64,000 nt of DNA from CAVTBX01 sp963733135 (GTDB lineage Bacteria > Actinomycetota > Thermoleophilia > Gaiellales > Gaiellaceae): contig CAVTBX010000006.1 of the NCBI GenBank assembly GCA_963733135.1, positions 1-64,000 of the forward strand, given 5' to 3'. Positions 26,782 through 35,640 of this stretch are shown piece after piece. Made by a program: the position numbers and the translations under genes. Position 1 is the stretch's first letter; every line of letters begins with the position of its first letter. The notes under the pieces are model-generated. The model saw only the letters and a list, made by a program, of their open reading frames with translations, was not told the origin of the DNA and made no database searches.

Positions 26782-28533
26782 CTAGCGGACCCCTGCCTTC
26801 GTCCGACGTTCGCGCGCCTGCGCCACCCACTTCAGCCCCTGGAGGTACACGAGCGACTTCGGCCGGCGCAGGATCTCGGCGGTCCGAAGGCTGAGGAGAA
26901 ACTCCTCGGGCCCCTCGAAGGCTCGCATCCGCACGAGACCCGTGCCGATTCCCTGGAGGACGTGCGCATCGGAGCCGGCGCCCATCGTCAGGTTGTACTT
27001 CCGTGCGAAGCGAAGCGCCTCGTCGTTGAAGGTCTCTCGGAGCAGCCGGGCGTTGTAGACCTCGAAGACGTCGATCTCGGCCAGGTGGCGGTGCAGGGTC
27101 GGCGCGTCCGGGATCGTGTGCAGGCGGTCGAACGGGTGGGGGAGGTAGACGAGACCACCCTGCTCCCGGATGGCGCCGATGGTTTCGCCCATCGTCATCC
27201 CGCGCGGGATCTCCTCGGAGAGGAAGAGGCCGATGACCTCACCCTGATCGGTCTTGACCTCCTCTCCTGGGATGACGGTCAGCGATCGCAGGCGTGCGAG
27301 CTCTACCGCCTCGCGCGCGCCCGCGAAGACGTTGTGGTCGGTGACGGCGATCGCTCCGAGTCCCAGCCCCTCCGCGTGGTCGAGGACGTCCTCGACGGGC
27401 ATCGAGCAGTCGTGCGAGTGCTCCGTGTGCAGATGGAGGTCGCACAGGATCCAAGGGCGGTCGGCCAGGAGATCCGCGTGGTGCGAGGCTCGCCGACGCC
27501 TGACCACCCGACGGTAGAGACGCTCGAGCTGGTCTGCGAGCGCCTCGGCGCTCTGTCCGTGGGCGGAAGACCGTGCGGTGTCGGAGGCAGCCTCGCGGTG
27601 CTCCGGGTCTTCGGCGAGCCGAGCCAGGGCGGCCCCGACCAGCGCCGGCTGGTCTTCGGATCCGGGCGGATCCACGAGCGGCACACCGGCGGCCGCAGCC
27701 TCGACCGCGAGTCGGGCTTCGCCGATTCTCGCGGGAACGAATCCTGCCGCGCCGACGAGTTCGTCGGCCCTGGCGGTGCCGTCGAGCGCCGTCCTCACGA
27801 GCACGCGTCCGCGCAGGGCCCGCGGGACGTACGGCCGACCTGCGAGGGGCCGGGTGCGGAGGAGGACGAGCTCGTAGTCAGGCAGCTCGCTGAGCGCGCG
27901 GAGAGCGGCTCGCAGTCGGTCGGGCTCGTCCGCACGCCACTCGAGCACGAAGCGAGCGCGTGGTTCCGCGCGCTCAGGGGCCACAATGCCGAGCGGCAGC
28001 ACCTCGTAGTCGCCCGGAAATCGCAACGCGGCCGCCGCCGCGACCTCGGCCGAGGTCGCGGTCAGTGCGTCGGTACGCGCGAGCAGCCGCTCGCGCTGTG
28101 CCTTTCCCGGCGGGTAGCCGAGCCGCTCGGCCGAGTGAAATGTCGCGACGGTCAGGCCGCGCCCGTGGCGGAGCGCGAGGTACGAGAGGCTGGGTACGCC
28201 AGGGTCGTGCGCATGCACGAGGTCGAACTCGTCGGCGGAGAGGGCGAGTGCAAGGTTCGCGCGAACGCCGACGGGCACACCGAGACGGCTTCGCCGCGAG
28301 ACCGGGACGGCCGGGCCGACCGCGAGCGTTCCTTCGAGCGGCCGCCCTTCGCGTTCGAGCCGGCGGAGGGCTCGGCGGCCCTCGGCGAGATCCTTCGCCC
28401 GGTTCGATGGAGCGAGCACGACGACCTCGTGGCCGCGTGCCCGGAGCGCCGCGGCGCCCACCTCGATGTGCTCGTTGACCGAGTGTGGCCGCGACCACGC
28501 GAAAGGCGTCACCATGCAGACCCGAAGGGCCAC
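26782..28533 (-). CDS. Fusion of GT4-type glycosyltransferase and PHP-domain phosphoesterase
   Basis: A 583-residue protein. Residues 1-345 look like a GT4 (GT-B) glycosyltransferase: RVCMVTPFAWSRPHSVNEHI (family-like N-terminus), FDLVHAHDPGVPSLSYLAL, LTATSAEVAAAA, and a degraded C-terminal nucleotide site with GEARLAVEAAAAGVPLVDPP. Residues 362-540 are a PHP domain with metal-binding motifs CDLHLHTEHSHDCSMP, AVTDHN, IPGEEV, YLPHPFDR and GAGSDAHV, all intact. PHP domains hydrolyse phosphoesters. It starts 9 bp after the cyclase/AAA stop, so co-transcription is likely. How the two halves cooperate is unknown. Confidence 0.85.
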   Translation of the reverse strand: MALRVCMVTPFAWSRPHSVNEHIEVGAAALRARGHEVVVLAPSNRAKDLAEGRRALRRLEREGRPLEGTLAVGPAVPVSRRSRLGVPVGVRANLALALSADEFDLVHAHDPGVPSLSYLALRHGRGLTVATFHSAERLGYPPGKAQRERLLARTDALTATSAEVAAAAALRFPGDYEVLPLGIVAPERAEPRARFVLEWRADEPDRLRAALRALSELPDYELVLLRTRPLAGRPYVPRALRGRVLVRTALDGTARADELVGAAGFVPARIGEARLAVEAAAAGVPLVDPPGSEDQPALVGAALARLAEDPEHREAASDTARSSAHGQSAEALADQLERLYRRVVRRRRASHHADLLADRPWILCDLHLHTEHSHDCSMPVEDVLDHAEGLGLGAIAVTDHNVFAGAREAVELARLRSLTVIPGEEVKTDQGEVIGLFLSEEIPRGMTMGETIGAIREQGGLVYLPHPFDRLHTIPDAPTLHRHLAEIDVFEVYNARLLRETFNDEALRFARKYNLTMGAGSDAHVLQGIGTGLVRMRAFEGPEEFLLSLRTAEILRRPKSLVYLQGLKWVAQARERRTKAGVR

Positions 28534-28542
28534 CAGACGATT

Positions 28543-31500
28543 CTAGGAGAGGAGCGAACGGGTCTCGTCCGCGTACCAGTCGAGCCCGATCGCTTCGAAG
28601 CGGGCGAGCGCCTCCTCGACCAGGCGAGATTCTCCTCGGACAATCCCGAGGGCGCGCAGGGCGAACGGCTGCGTGTAGCTCTCCTCCGCCAGGAAGAGGG
28701 CTGCGTCCTCCTCGACCCGCTCTCGCTCGCCGAGAGCGACTAGCGCATCGAGGCGCGCGGCCGGCCCGTCGAGCCCCCACGCGTCGATGCCGGCCGGCAT
28801 GCCGTGGAGGATCCGCTCCGCCTCGGGAAGGTCTCCTCGGTGGAGCGCGAGCCGCAACAGGGCAGGCTCCCGCTCGGGCGGGCCGGCGACGATCGCGCCG
28901 GCGCGAGCGCGTTCCTCCAGCTGACGAGCCCGGTCGTGCTCTCCGAGGTGCTCAAATGCAAGCGCAGCGACGAGGAGTGTGCGCCAGTTGAACTGACACG
29001 GCGTTTCCTCGTTGGCGGCGCTCGCGGTCTCGGCGCGGGCTCCCAGGTGGGCAAGCGTCTGCCAGCGACCTCGGGAGGACTCGAGCATCGCCCGCAGCGC
29101 GACCGCGTGCACCTCCGCGTGAGGACTGAGCGCCTTGACAACGTCGTCTAACTCGTCGACGAGCGGCGGCACGGCGCCGACGCGGCCCGCCCGGAGTCGG
29201 ACGAGGCCGCCGAGGAAGAGGTGGTATGCCCGCCAGGCCGGATCGGCCTCCTTCGACTTTGCCACGCGTGACCGCTCGGCCCAGTCGCAGGCCTCTCCGA
29301 AGCGGCCGCGCGCCGAGGCGACGAGCGAGTGCGCCTCGTACGTGAACGCGAGGAGATCGGGATTCTCGACTGCTTGACCTATCGCGAGCGCCTGCGCCGC
29401 AGCCTCCTCCCCGACCGCCGTCTCGGGCTCAGCCAGGCTGCGGGCGAGGAGAGCAAATCCCTGCGCCGGCGATCCGGGTTCGGCGAGCTCGAGCGCCTTG
29501 GTGAGCCAGTGCTTCGTCAGCTCGTCCGGCGGTGGCTCCTTCCACATGTAGGGCCGCCCGAGACCGAAGTGTGCGAGATCCGCGTAGATGTCGGCAGCCA
29601 CGTCGCGCTCGGGGCCGAGAGTGAGCGCCGCCTCGAGCGCGTGGCGGTAAGGCTCCATCTCGTACCCCAACTCGTGGACCCGCGCCGATTCGCGCAGGAT
29701 CTCGATTCGCGTCCCATCGGAGTTGGCGAGCGCGAGCGCGCGATCGAGCATGGCGAGCGCGTCGCCGATCTCGAAGCGGCCGGCTGCGAGCTCGGCTGCT
29801 CGCCGAAGCCAGGCGACGGCGCACGTCTGCGCCTGAGCGAGCTCCTCGTCAGCGTCCGCCCAGGCGAGGTCGGCGTCCTCCGGGCGCGCCGCCTCCGCGT
29901 AGTGGTGAGCGAGCATCGAAGCGGTCTCGTCGCGGGCCGCGCCGAAGCGTTCGAGCCAGGCCGCGAACGCCGCGTGTAGCCGCGCGCGCGTCGCCGTCGG
30001 CAGGCTCGCGTAGGCAACTTCCCGCGTCAGCTGGTGCTTGAAAACAAGCTCCCGCTCGCCGGGAATCGACGAGCCGCTGCGCCGGCGGACGAAGTCGCGA
30101 TCCTCGAGAACGCGAAAATCCGGGGAGACGTCGGGCACGAGCTCGTAGACGGGGCCGGGCCAGAAGACGCGCCCGATCACGGAAGCTGCCTGGAGCGCCG
30201 CCTTCTCGGACGGAGGAAGGAGGTCGATTCGCGCCGCGAGGACTGCCTGGACGGTGTCGGGAACGACGAAGCCGGACGGTAGCCCGGCCGCCGTCCAGCC
30301 TCCATTCGTGCGTGCGAGGATGCCGCGGTCGATGAGCGTCGCGACGAGCTCCTCGACGAAGAACGGGTTCCCCTCCCCGCGGCCGACGATCACCTGTCGG
30401 ATGCGTTCGGGGAGCTCGGAGGCAAGGAGGTCATCGAGCATCTGCCCCGCCTCGGCGGCCGAGAGCGGCTCGAGCTCGATCGTCGTCGCGGCCCGGCGCG
30501 CACCGCCCCAGCCCGGCCGCTGGTCGAGAAGCTCGGGCCGAGCGGTCGTGAGAAGGAGCAAGGAGCCGTGCGTGGAGCGGAGGAGAAGCTCGAGCAAGTC
30601 GAGGAGTTCGCTCTCGGCCCAGTGGAGGTCCTCGACGAGGATGACCGCCGGACGCTCTGCCGTCAGTTCGTCGGCGAGCGCGACCCAGGCCTCGTGAAGG
30701 CGGTCGCGTGCGGCGAGCGGATGCAGGTCCCCGGCGACGTCTAGGCCGAGGGTGAGCCCGAGGATCTCCCGGTCGCCGAGCCGGCGGATGAGCGCCTCGG
30801 GCTCGTCGCTCTCGAGCATCCCGAAGTGCTCCTTCAAGATCTCGCCGAGCGCCCAGTACGTGATGCCCCGCCCATACGGCAGGCAGCGGCCGGTGCGGCG
30901 AAGCGGCTCCGGCGACTCGGTGGCGAGCCACGCCCAGAACTCGCGGGCGAGCCTCGTCTTGCCGACGCCCGCTGCACCGAGCACGGTTACGAGATGCGGT
31001 CGCGCTTCCGCGGCGACCCGCCGATATGCCTCTTGGATCGCCTCGAGGTCGGCCTCGCGTCCGACAAAGGCGGTCTGAAGCCCACCCACGCCGCGCGGGC
31101 GCATGAGCGAGAGGGCGCGACCGAGGCGGCGGCAGGCGACTCCGTCCGGTTTTCCTTTCGCCTCGACGACCTGGGGCTCGCCGAACTCGAAAGCCCCGCG
31201 CGCAGCGGCGACTGTCCGCTCGCCTACGAGGATCTCGCCCGGGGCGGCCGCCTGCTCGAGGCGGGCGGCGACGTTGACCGAATCGCCCGTGACGAACGAG
31301 CTCCCTTCGCGTGGGCGGCCGACGACGACGTCCCCGGTGTTGACGCCGATCCGAAGGGCGAGACGATCGCCGAAGAGCTCGGCGAGACGACGCTGCATGG
31401 CGAGGGCGGCGTGCAGGGCCCGCTCGGCGTGATCCTCGAGCGCGTCGGGAGCGCCGAACGCGGCCATGACGGCGTCGCCGGCGAACTTCTCGACCGTGCC

Positions 31501-31749
31501 GCCCGCCGCCTCCACCTCGCCTGCCATCGCGTCGTAGAAGCGCTCGAGGAGCATGCGCGTCCGCTCGGGGTCCTGGGCTCCGCCGAGCTCCGTCGAGCCG
31601 ACGAGGTCGGCGAAGACGACGGTGGTGAGCTTGCGCTCGCTGCCCGGGGACGCTCCGGACGTAGTCGCCGTAACTCCTCGCGGGTCGTGCTCCGGCGGTG
31701 CGTTCCCCGACTCCACGATCGATCTCTTGCGCGACCGTACCACTCGCAA
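28543..31749 (-). CDS. Class III cyclase / AAA ATPase / TPR regulator
   Basis: A 1068-residue soluble protein. A cyclase homology domain (about 39-200) has VVFADLVGST and VEKFAGDAVMAAFGAP (both metal Asp), IGVNTGDVVVG, and SVNVAARLEQAA (catalytic Asn and Arg kept), so it is probably an active nucleotidyl cyclase. An ORC/STAND-type ATPase follows, with Walker A GAAGVGKTRLA and Walker B-like VILVEDLHWAE. The C-terminal half is a helical TPR-like solenoid. This layout is common in Thermoleophilia and mycobacteria. A damaged paralogue is at 1-1375. It heads the run toward GT4-PHP, UDG-like, presenilin-like and LtrA genes. The true start may lie a little downstream of 31749. Confidence 0.92.
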   Translation of the reverse strand: MRVVRSRKRSIVESGNAPPEHDPRGVTATTSGASPGSERKLTTVVFADLVGSTELGGAQDPERTRMLLERFYDAMAGEVEAAGGTVEKFAGDAVMAAFGAPDALEDHAERALHAALAMQRRLAELFGDRLALRIGVNTGDVVVGRPREGSSFVTGDSVNVAARLEQAAAPGEILVGERTVAAARGAFEFGEPQVVEAKGKPDGVACRRLGRALSLMRPRGVGGLQTAFVGREADLEAIQEAYRRVAAEARPHLVTVLGAAGVGKTRLAREFWAWLATESPEPLRRTGRCLPYGRGITYWALGEILKEHFGMLESDEPEALIRRLGDREILGLTLGLDVAGDLHPLAARDRLHEAWVALADELTAERPAVILVEDLHWAESELLDLLELLLRSTHGSLLLLTTARPELLDQRPGWGGARRAATTIELEPLSAAEAGQMLDDLLASELPERIRQVIVGRGEGNPFFVEELVATLIDRGILARTNGGWTAAGLPSGFVVPDTVQAVLAARIDLLPPSEKAALQAASVIGRVFWPGPVYELVPDVSPDFRVLEDRDFVRRRSGSSIPGERELVFKHQLTREVAYASLPTATRARLHAAFAAWLERFGAARDETASMLAHHYAEAARPEDADLAWADADEELAQAQTCAVAWLRRAAELAAGRFEIGDALAMLDRALALANSDGTRIEILRESARVHELGYEMEPYRHALEAALTLGPERDVAADIYADLAHFGLGRPYMWKEPPPDELTKHWLTKALELAEPGSPAQGFALLARSLAEPETAVGEEAAAQALAIGQAVENPDLLAFTYEAHSLVASARGRFGEACDWAERSRVAKSKEADPAWRAYHLFLGGLVRLRAGRVGAVPPLVDELDDVVKALSPHAEVHAVALRAMLESSRGRWQTLAHLGARAETASAANEETPCQFNWRTLLVAALAFEHLGEHDRARQLEERARAGAIVAGPPEREPALLRLALHRGDLPEAERILHGMPAGIDAWGLDGPAARLDALVALGERERVEEDAALFLAEESYTQPFALRALGIVRGESRLVEEALARFEAIGLDWYADETRSLLS

Positions 31750-31797
31750 AGCCGGCGATTCAGGCCGAGCGCAAGATCTGGTGCGGCTCCCTTCCGA

Positions 31798-32226
31798 TCA
31801 GTGCCTCGGTCGCGGTCGCTCGAGAACCTTCCTCGAAGGTGGCCCGAAGCCGAAGCGCTCGTAGAGGCCGTGAGCGCCCTCCGTGTGGAGAAACCAGCCG
31901 ACGTGCGCCAGCGGGCCGTTCTCAACCGCTTCGCGCACAAGCTCGACGCCGAGCCCGCGCCCTCGCGCCTGAGGGTGCACGTAGACGTCGGCCAGATAGG
32001 CGACCGCGACGCCGTCCGAGACGACGCGCGCGAAGCCGAGCTGGCGTCCGTCGGGCCCGTAGAGCCCGACGATACGCGCCGCCTCCCCGACGAGGCGCTC
32101 GACGGTCTCCCGGGGCCGGCCGCGAGCCCAATAGGACTCCTCTGAAAGGAAGCGGTGAACCGCGTCGATGTCGACCCTATTCGGGTCGTCGTCGAGCTCG
32201 AATCCCCCGGCGAGGCTTCGTGTCAT
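31798..32226 (-). CDS. GNAT family N-acetyltransferase
   Basis: A 142-residue acyl-CoA-dependent transferase. The acetyl-CoA loop is VHPQARGRGLGVELV (Q/RxxGxG/A), preceded by the strand VAYLADVYV and followed by the C-terminal GLYERFGFGPPSRKVLERP. DDDPNRVDIDAVHRFLSEESYWARGRP at the N-terminus resembles the YjgM/YpeA-like 'sailing' subgroup. The substrate is unknown. It lies 48 bp upstream of the cyclase gene on the same strand and is divergent from the GGDEF gene. Confidence 0.9.
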   Translation of the reverse strand: MTRSLAGGFELDDDPNRVDIDAVHRFLSEESYWARGRPRETVERLVGEAARIVGLYGPDGRQLGFARVVSDGVAVAYLADVYVHPQARGRGLGVELVREAVENGPLAHVGWFLHTEGAHGLYERFGFGPPSRKVLERPRPRH

Positions 32227-32298
32227 CGGGCCAATTGTCCACCCAACGTGCCCGGCGGCTGCCTCAAGTGGAGCGGATCACGGGCCGATACGGCTTCA

Positions 32299-34281
32299 AT
32301 GCGGCCTCGCTCTCGACTCGTCAGGCGCGCCGGCGCTCTCTACTTTGTCTTCGCGCTGGCGGGTCTCGCCGTCTTCTTCGGCCACACGCTGCTCGGCTGG
32401 GGTGGACGTCCCAGCGATGTCTTCGACCTCGGGCTCTACAACGCGTTGATCGTGCTCTCGGTGGCCGGCGTCGCGGCCCGAGCCGTGCTCGTGCGTGCGG
32501 AGCGCGGCGCCTGGACAGTCATGGCGCTTGGGCTCGCCTCGTGGGCCGCAGGCGACCTCATCTACACGTTCGGCTACGAAGAGCCTCCGTACCCGTCGAT
32601 TGCGGACGTCTTCTATCTCGGGTTCTATCCGCTGGCGTACGTCGCGCTCCTCATGCTCGTCCGTGCACGAGTGTCGAGGCCGAACGCGAGCGTCTGGCTG
32701 GACGGGCTGGCCGCCGCGCTGGCGACGGCCGCCGTCGGGGCGGCGATCCTCGTCGATCTCGTGCACGAGACGACCGGCGGCAGCATCGCGGTCGTGGCCA
32801 CGAGCCTCGCGTACCCCCTCGCGGACGTCCTTCTCCTCGCGCTCGTCATCGGTGTTCTGTCTCTGATCCGCTGGCGCCCCGATCGCGCCTGGGTCACGAT
32901 CGGAGTGGCGCTCGTCGCGAACGCTCTCGCCGACGGGATCTACCTGTACCAGTCGGCCATGGGCACCTACGTCGAGGGCATGGTCGTGGATGCCCTCTGG
33001 CCGGCCTCGACGCTCCTGCTCGCCGTCGCCGCGTGGCAACCTGCCCGGCGCGCCGCCGACGTCGACCTGTCCGGCCGGCCGCTCCTCATCACGCCCGCGG
33101 TTGCCGGCGTCCTGGCCCTCGGGCTCCTCGTCTACGACCACTTCGAACCGCAGAACGGGCTCGCGGTCGGGCTCTCCGCCGCCGCCGTCCTGGCTGTCTT
33201 CCTTCGGACGACGCTCACGTTTCGTGAGAACACCCGCATCCTGGCCGCAAGCCGGGAGCTGGCTGTCACAGACCCGCTCACCAGTCTCGGCAACCGCCGC
33301 AAGCTCCTCGGTGACCTTGAGTGCGCCTGCACGTCACCGGATCACCCCTCTTACGTCCTCGCTGTCTTCGATCTCGATGGGTTCAAGCGGTACAACGACA
33401 CCTTCGGCCACCTGGCGGGCGACGCGCTGCTTCGCCGGCTCGGTCTCAAGCTCGAGGCGGCTGTGGCGCATTGCGGCTGGTCGTATCGGCTCGGGGGCGA
33501 CGAGTTCTGCGTTATCGCGGCCTTGCCGGAGGCCGAGGCGCACGATCTCGTGCTCGCCGCGTCCAATGCTCTCTCCGAAGACCTGTCGGGCTTTTCCGTC
33601 ACATCGTCGTTCGGCGCCGTCCTTCTTCCGGAGGAGGCCGAAGACGCCCCGGGTGCACTGCGGGTGGCCGATGGGCGTCTGTACGCGCAGAAGCACTCAC
33701 GCGGCCTGGGTCGCTACCGCCCGCACGAAGTCCTCCTCCAGGCTCTCTTCGAGCGCGAACCCGACCTGCGCCCGCACATCGAGGGGGTCGTGGATCTGTC
33801 GCTTGCCGTTGGCGAGAAGCTCGGACTCGGCGCCTTCGAGCTCGAGCAGCTCCGCCTGGCGGCCGAGCTGCATGACGTCGGGAAGCTCGCGATCCCCGAT
33901 GCGATCCTCCGCAAGCAGGGACCGCTCGAAAAAAGCGAGTGGGAGTTCATCCGGCGTCACACGATCATCGGCCAAAGGATCCTCGACGCCGCCCCGGCGC
34001 TCTGCGAGGTCGGCAAGATCGTGCGCTCCACCCATGAGCGCTGGGACGGAGCGGGCTACGTGGACGGATTGGCCGCTGAGGAGATCCCGCTTGCGGCGCG
34101 GGTCATCGCCGTGTGCGACGCCTACGTCGCCATGACGAGCGACCGTCCGTACCGGCGGGCTGTCTCTCCGGCCGAAGCGATCGACGAGCTCCGCCGCTGC
34201 TCCGGGAGCCAGTTCGACCCGAAGGTCGTCGACCTGTTCTGCACCGTCGTGGCCGAACGGCTCGCCGTCCAGGCGGCCTAG
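32299..34281 (+). CDS. Membrane GGDEF/HD-GYP protein (c-di-GMP metabolism)
   Basis: A 660-residue protein. About nine hydrophobic helices occupy residues 1-300. A diguanylate cyclase domain follows with TDPLTSLGNRRKL, FDLDGFKRYNDTFGH and an intact active site RLGGDEFCV (near residue 398). The C-terminus is an HD-GYP phosphodiesterase with HDVGKLAIPDAIL (near 524) and HERWDGAGYVDGL (near 585), where the GYP tripeptide reads GYV. Both making and breaking of c-di-GMP are possible. The chosen ATG (32299) starts just before the first basic and hydrophobic stretch. Confidence 0.92.
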   Translation: MRPRSRLVRRAGALYFVFALAGLAVFFGHTLLGWGGRPSDVFDLGLYNALIVLSVAGVAARAVLVRAERGAWTVMALGLASWAAGDLIYTFGYEEPPYPSIADVFYLGFYPLAYVALLMLVRARVSRPNASVWLDGLAAALATAAVGAAILVDLVHETTGGSIAVVATSLAYPLADVLLLALVIGVLSLIRWRPDRAWVTIGVALVANALADGIYLYQSAMGTYVEGMVVDALWPASTLLLAVAAWQPARRAADVDLSGRPLLITPAVAGVLALGLLVYDHFEPQNGLAVGLSAAAVLAVFLRTTLTFRENTRILAASRELAVTDPLTSLGNRRKLLGDLECACTSPDHPSYVLAVFDLDGFKRYNDTFGHLAGDALLRRLGLKLEAAVAHCGWSYRLGGDEFCVIAALPEAEAHDLVLAASNALSEDLSGFSVTSSFGAVLLPEEAEDAPGALRVADGRLYAQKHSRGLGRYRPHEVLLQALFEREPDLRPHIEGVVDLSLAVGEKLGLGAFELEQLRLAAELHDVGKLAIPDAILRKQGPLEKSEWEFIRRHTIIGQRILDAAPALCEVGKIVRSTHERWDGAGYVDGLAAEEIPLAARVIAVCDAYVAMTSDRPYRRAVSPAEAIDELRRCSGSQFDPKVVDLFCTVVAERLAVQAA

Positions 34282-34332
34282 GCCCCGTCCGGCCGGCCCC
34301 AGAGCGGGAACCGGCCGGGCGATACGGTCTGC

Positions 34333-34498
34333 GAGGAGGGTTTGGCGGGAAGTCTTCGCGGACAGGTTGTACTGCTCGTTTCGAGGCAAGGACGCAGGGA
34401 GCGTTCGTACCGAGGGGTACGGGCGCGACTGAGGACGCGGCCTCGGGGCGAGCAGCGCGGCCTGGCGGCTCAACGGCTTTTCCGCCAAACCCTCCTAG
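34333..34498. repeat. Long hairpin element, family B copy 1
   Basis: A 166-bp element with arms GAGGGTTTGGCGG / CCGCCAAACCCTC. The right end is CTAG, which contains the TAG stop of inositol-3-phosphate synthase on the minus strand. An internal hairpin GTACC-GAGG-GGTAC lies in the middle. Copy 2 at 49384-49549 is in the opposite orientation. It sits between convergent genes (GGDEF/HD-GYP and inositol-3-phosphate synthase). Confidence 0.85.
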
Positions 34499-35640
34499 GC
34501 GGTTGCCCTGACCTTGGCCTGCTTCCGGGCGTACTTCTTGATGAAGCTTTCGACGAGCTCGTAGGCCTCGTCGTCCACGATCTGGTTCGGGGGCGACTTC
34601 ATGAGGTACGCGCTCGGCCCCTCGAGGGCGCCGCCAATGCCGTTGTTGAGCGCGAGCTTCGCCATCCGGACGGCGTCGATGACGATGCCGGCCGAGTTCG
34701 GCGAGTCCCACACCTCGAGCTTCAGCTCGACGTTCAGCGGCACGTCACCGAAAGACGTGCCCTCCATGCGGATGTAGGCCCACTTGCGATCCGTGAGCCA
34801 CGGCACGTAGTCGGACGGGCCGACGTGGACGTTCTTCGGGCCCATGTCGTAATCGAGCATCGACGTGACCGCGTTCGTCTTCGAGATCTTCTTGGACTCG
34901 AGGCGGTCGCGTTCCAGCATGTTCAGGAAGTCGGAGTTGCCGCCGACGTTCAGCTGCATCGTCCGGTCGAGGTGGACGCCGCGCTCGCGGAAGAGGCTCG
35001 TGAGGACGCGGTGCGTGATCGTCGCGCCGACCTGCGACTTGATGTCGTCGCCGATGATCGGGAGCCCGGCTTCCTCGAAGCGCTTTCCGAAGTAGCCGCC
35101 CTTGGCGATGAAGACCGGCATGCAGTTCACCATCGCGCAGCCGGCCTGGAGGATCTGCTCGGTGTACCACTTGGTCGCCTCCTCAGAGCCGACCGGGAGG
35201 TAGTTGACGACGACGTCCGTGCCGGTCTCCTTGAGGATCCCGACGATGTCGTCGGTGTCGCCGGGCGCCTTCTCGACCACCTCGGAGAGGTACTTGCCGA
35301 GCCCGTCGTGCGTCATGCCGCGGGAGACCTTGATGCCGGTCTTCGGGACGTCGGCGAACTTGTAGGTGTCGTTCGGGTGCGCCCAGATCGCATCGGCGAG
35401 GTCCTTGCCGACCTTGTCGGTCGTGACGTCGAAGGCGGCCGTGAACTCGATGTCGCGGACGTGATAGCCGCCCAGGTCGACGTGCATGAGACCGGGCACG
35501 AACTGCTCGGGGTCGGCGTCCTTGTAGTACTCGACGCCCTGGAGAAGCGAGTTGGCGCAGTTGCCGACGCCGATCAAGGCGACGCGCACCTTGTCCTCGC
35601 TTCGAGCCCTGCCGTTCGAGGAGCCGTTGGTGGAAGCCAT
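34495..35640 (-). CDS. ino1: Inositol-3-phosphate synthase
   Basis: Converts glucose-6-phosphate to 1L-myo-inositol-1-phosphate with NAD, the first step to inositol lipids. From ATG 35640 (preceded by GAAAGGA) the 381-residue protein shows VALIGVGNCANSLLQG (NAD site), TDVVVNYLPVGSEEAT, GDDIKSQVGATITHR, LNVGGNSDFLNM and MEGTSFGDVPLNVELKLEVWDSPNSAG, all typical of the actinobacterial type. Upstream the frame stays open for 124 codons encoding two ribbon-helix-helix motifs, so a longer fused product is possible. PI-synthase-like and AUR1-like genes lie upstream on the same strand. Confidence 0.93.
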   Translation of the reverse strand: MASTNGSSNGRARSEDKVRVALIGVGNCANSLLQGVEYYKDADPEQFVPGLMHVDLGGYHVRDIEFTAAFDVTTDKVGKDLADAIWAHPNDTYKFADVPKTGIKVSRGMTHDGLGKYLSEVVEKAPGDTDDIVGILKETGTDVVVNYLPVGSEEATKWYTEQILQAGCAMVNCMPVFIAKGGYFGKRFEEAGLPIIGDDIKSQVGATITHRVLTSLFRERGVHLDRTMQLNVGGNSDFLNMLERDRLESKKISKTNAVTSMLDYDMGPKNVHVGPSDYVPWLTDRKWAYIRMEGTSFGDVPLNVELKLEVWDSPNSAGIVIDAVRMAKLALNNGIGGALEGPSAYLMKSPPNQIVDDEAYELVESFIKKYARKQAKVRATA

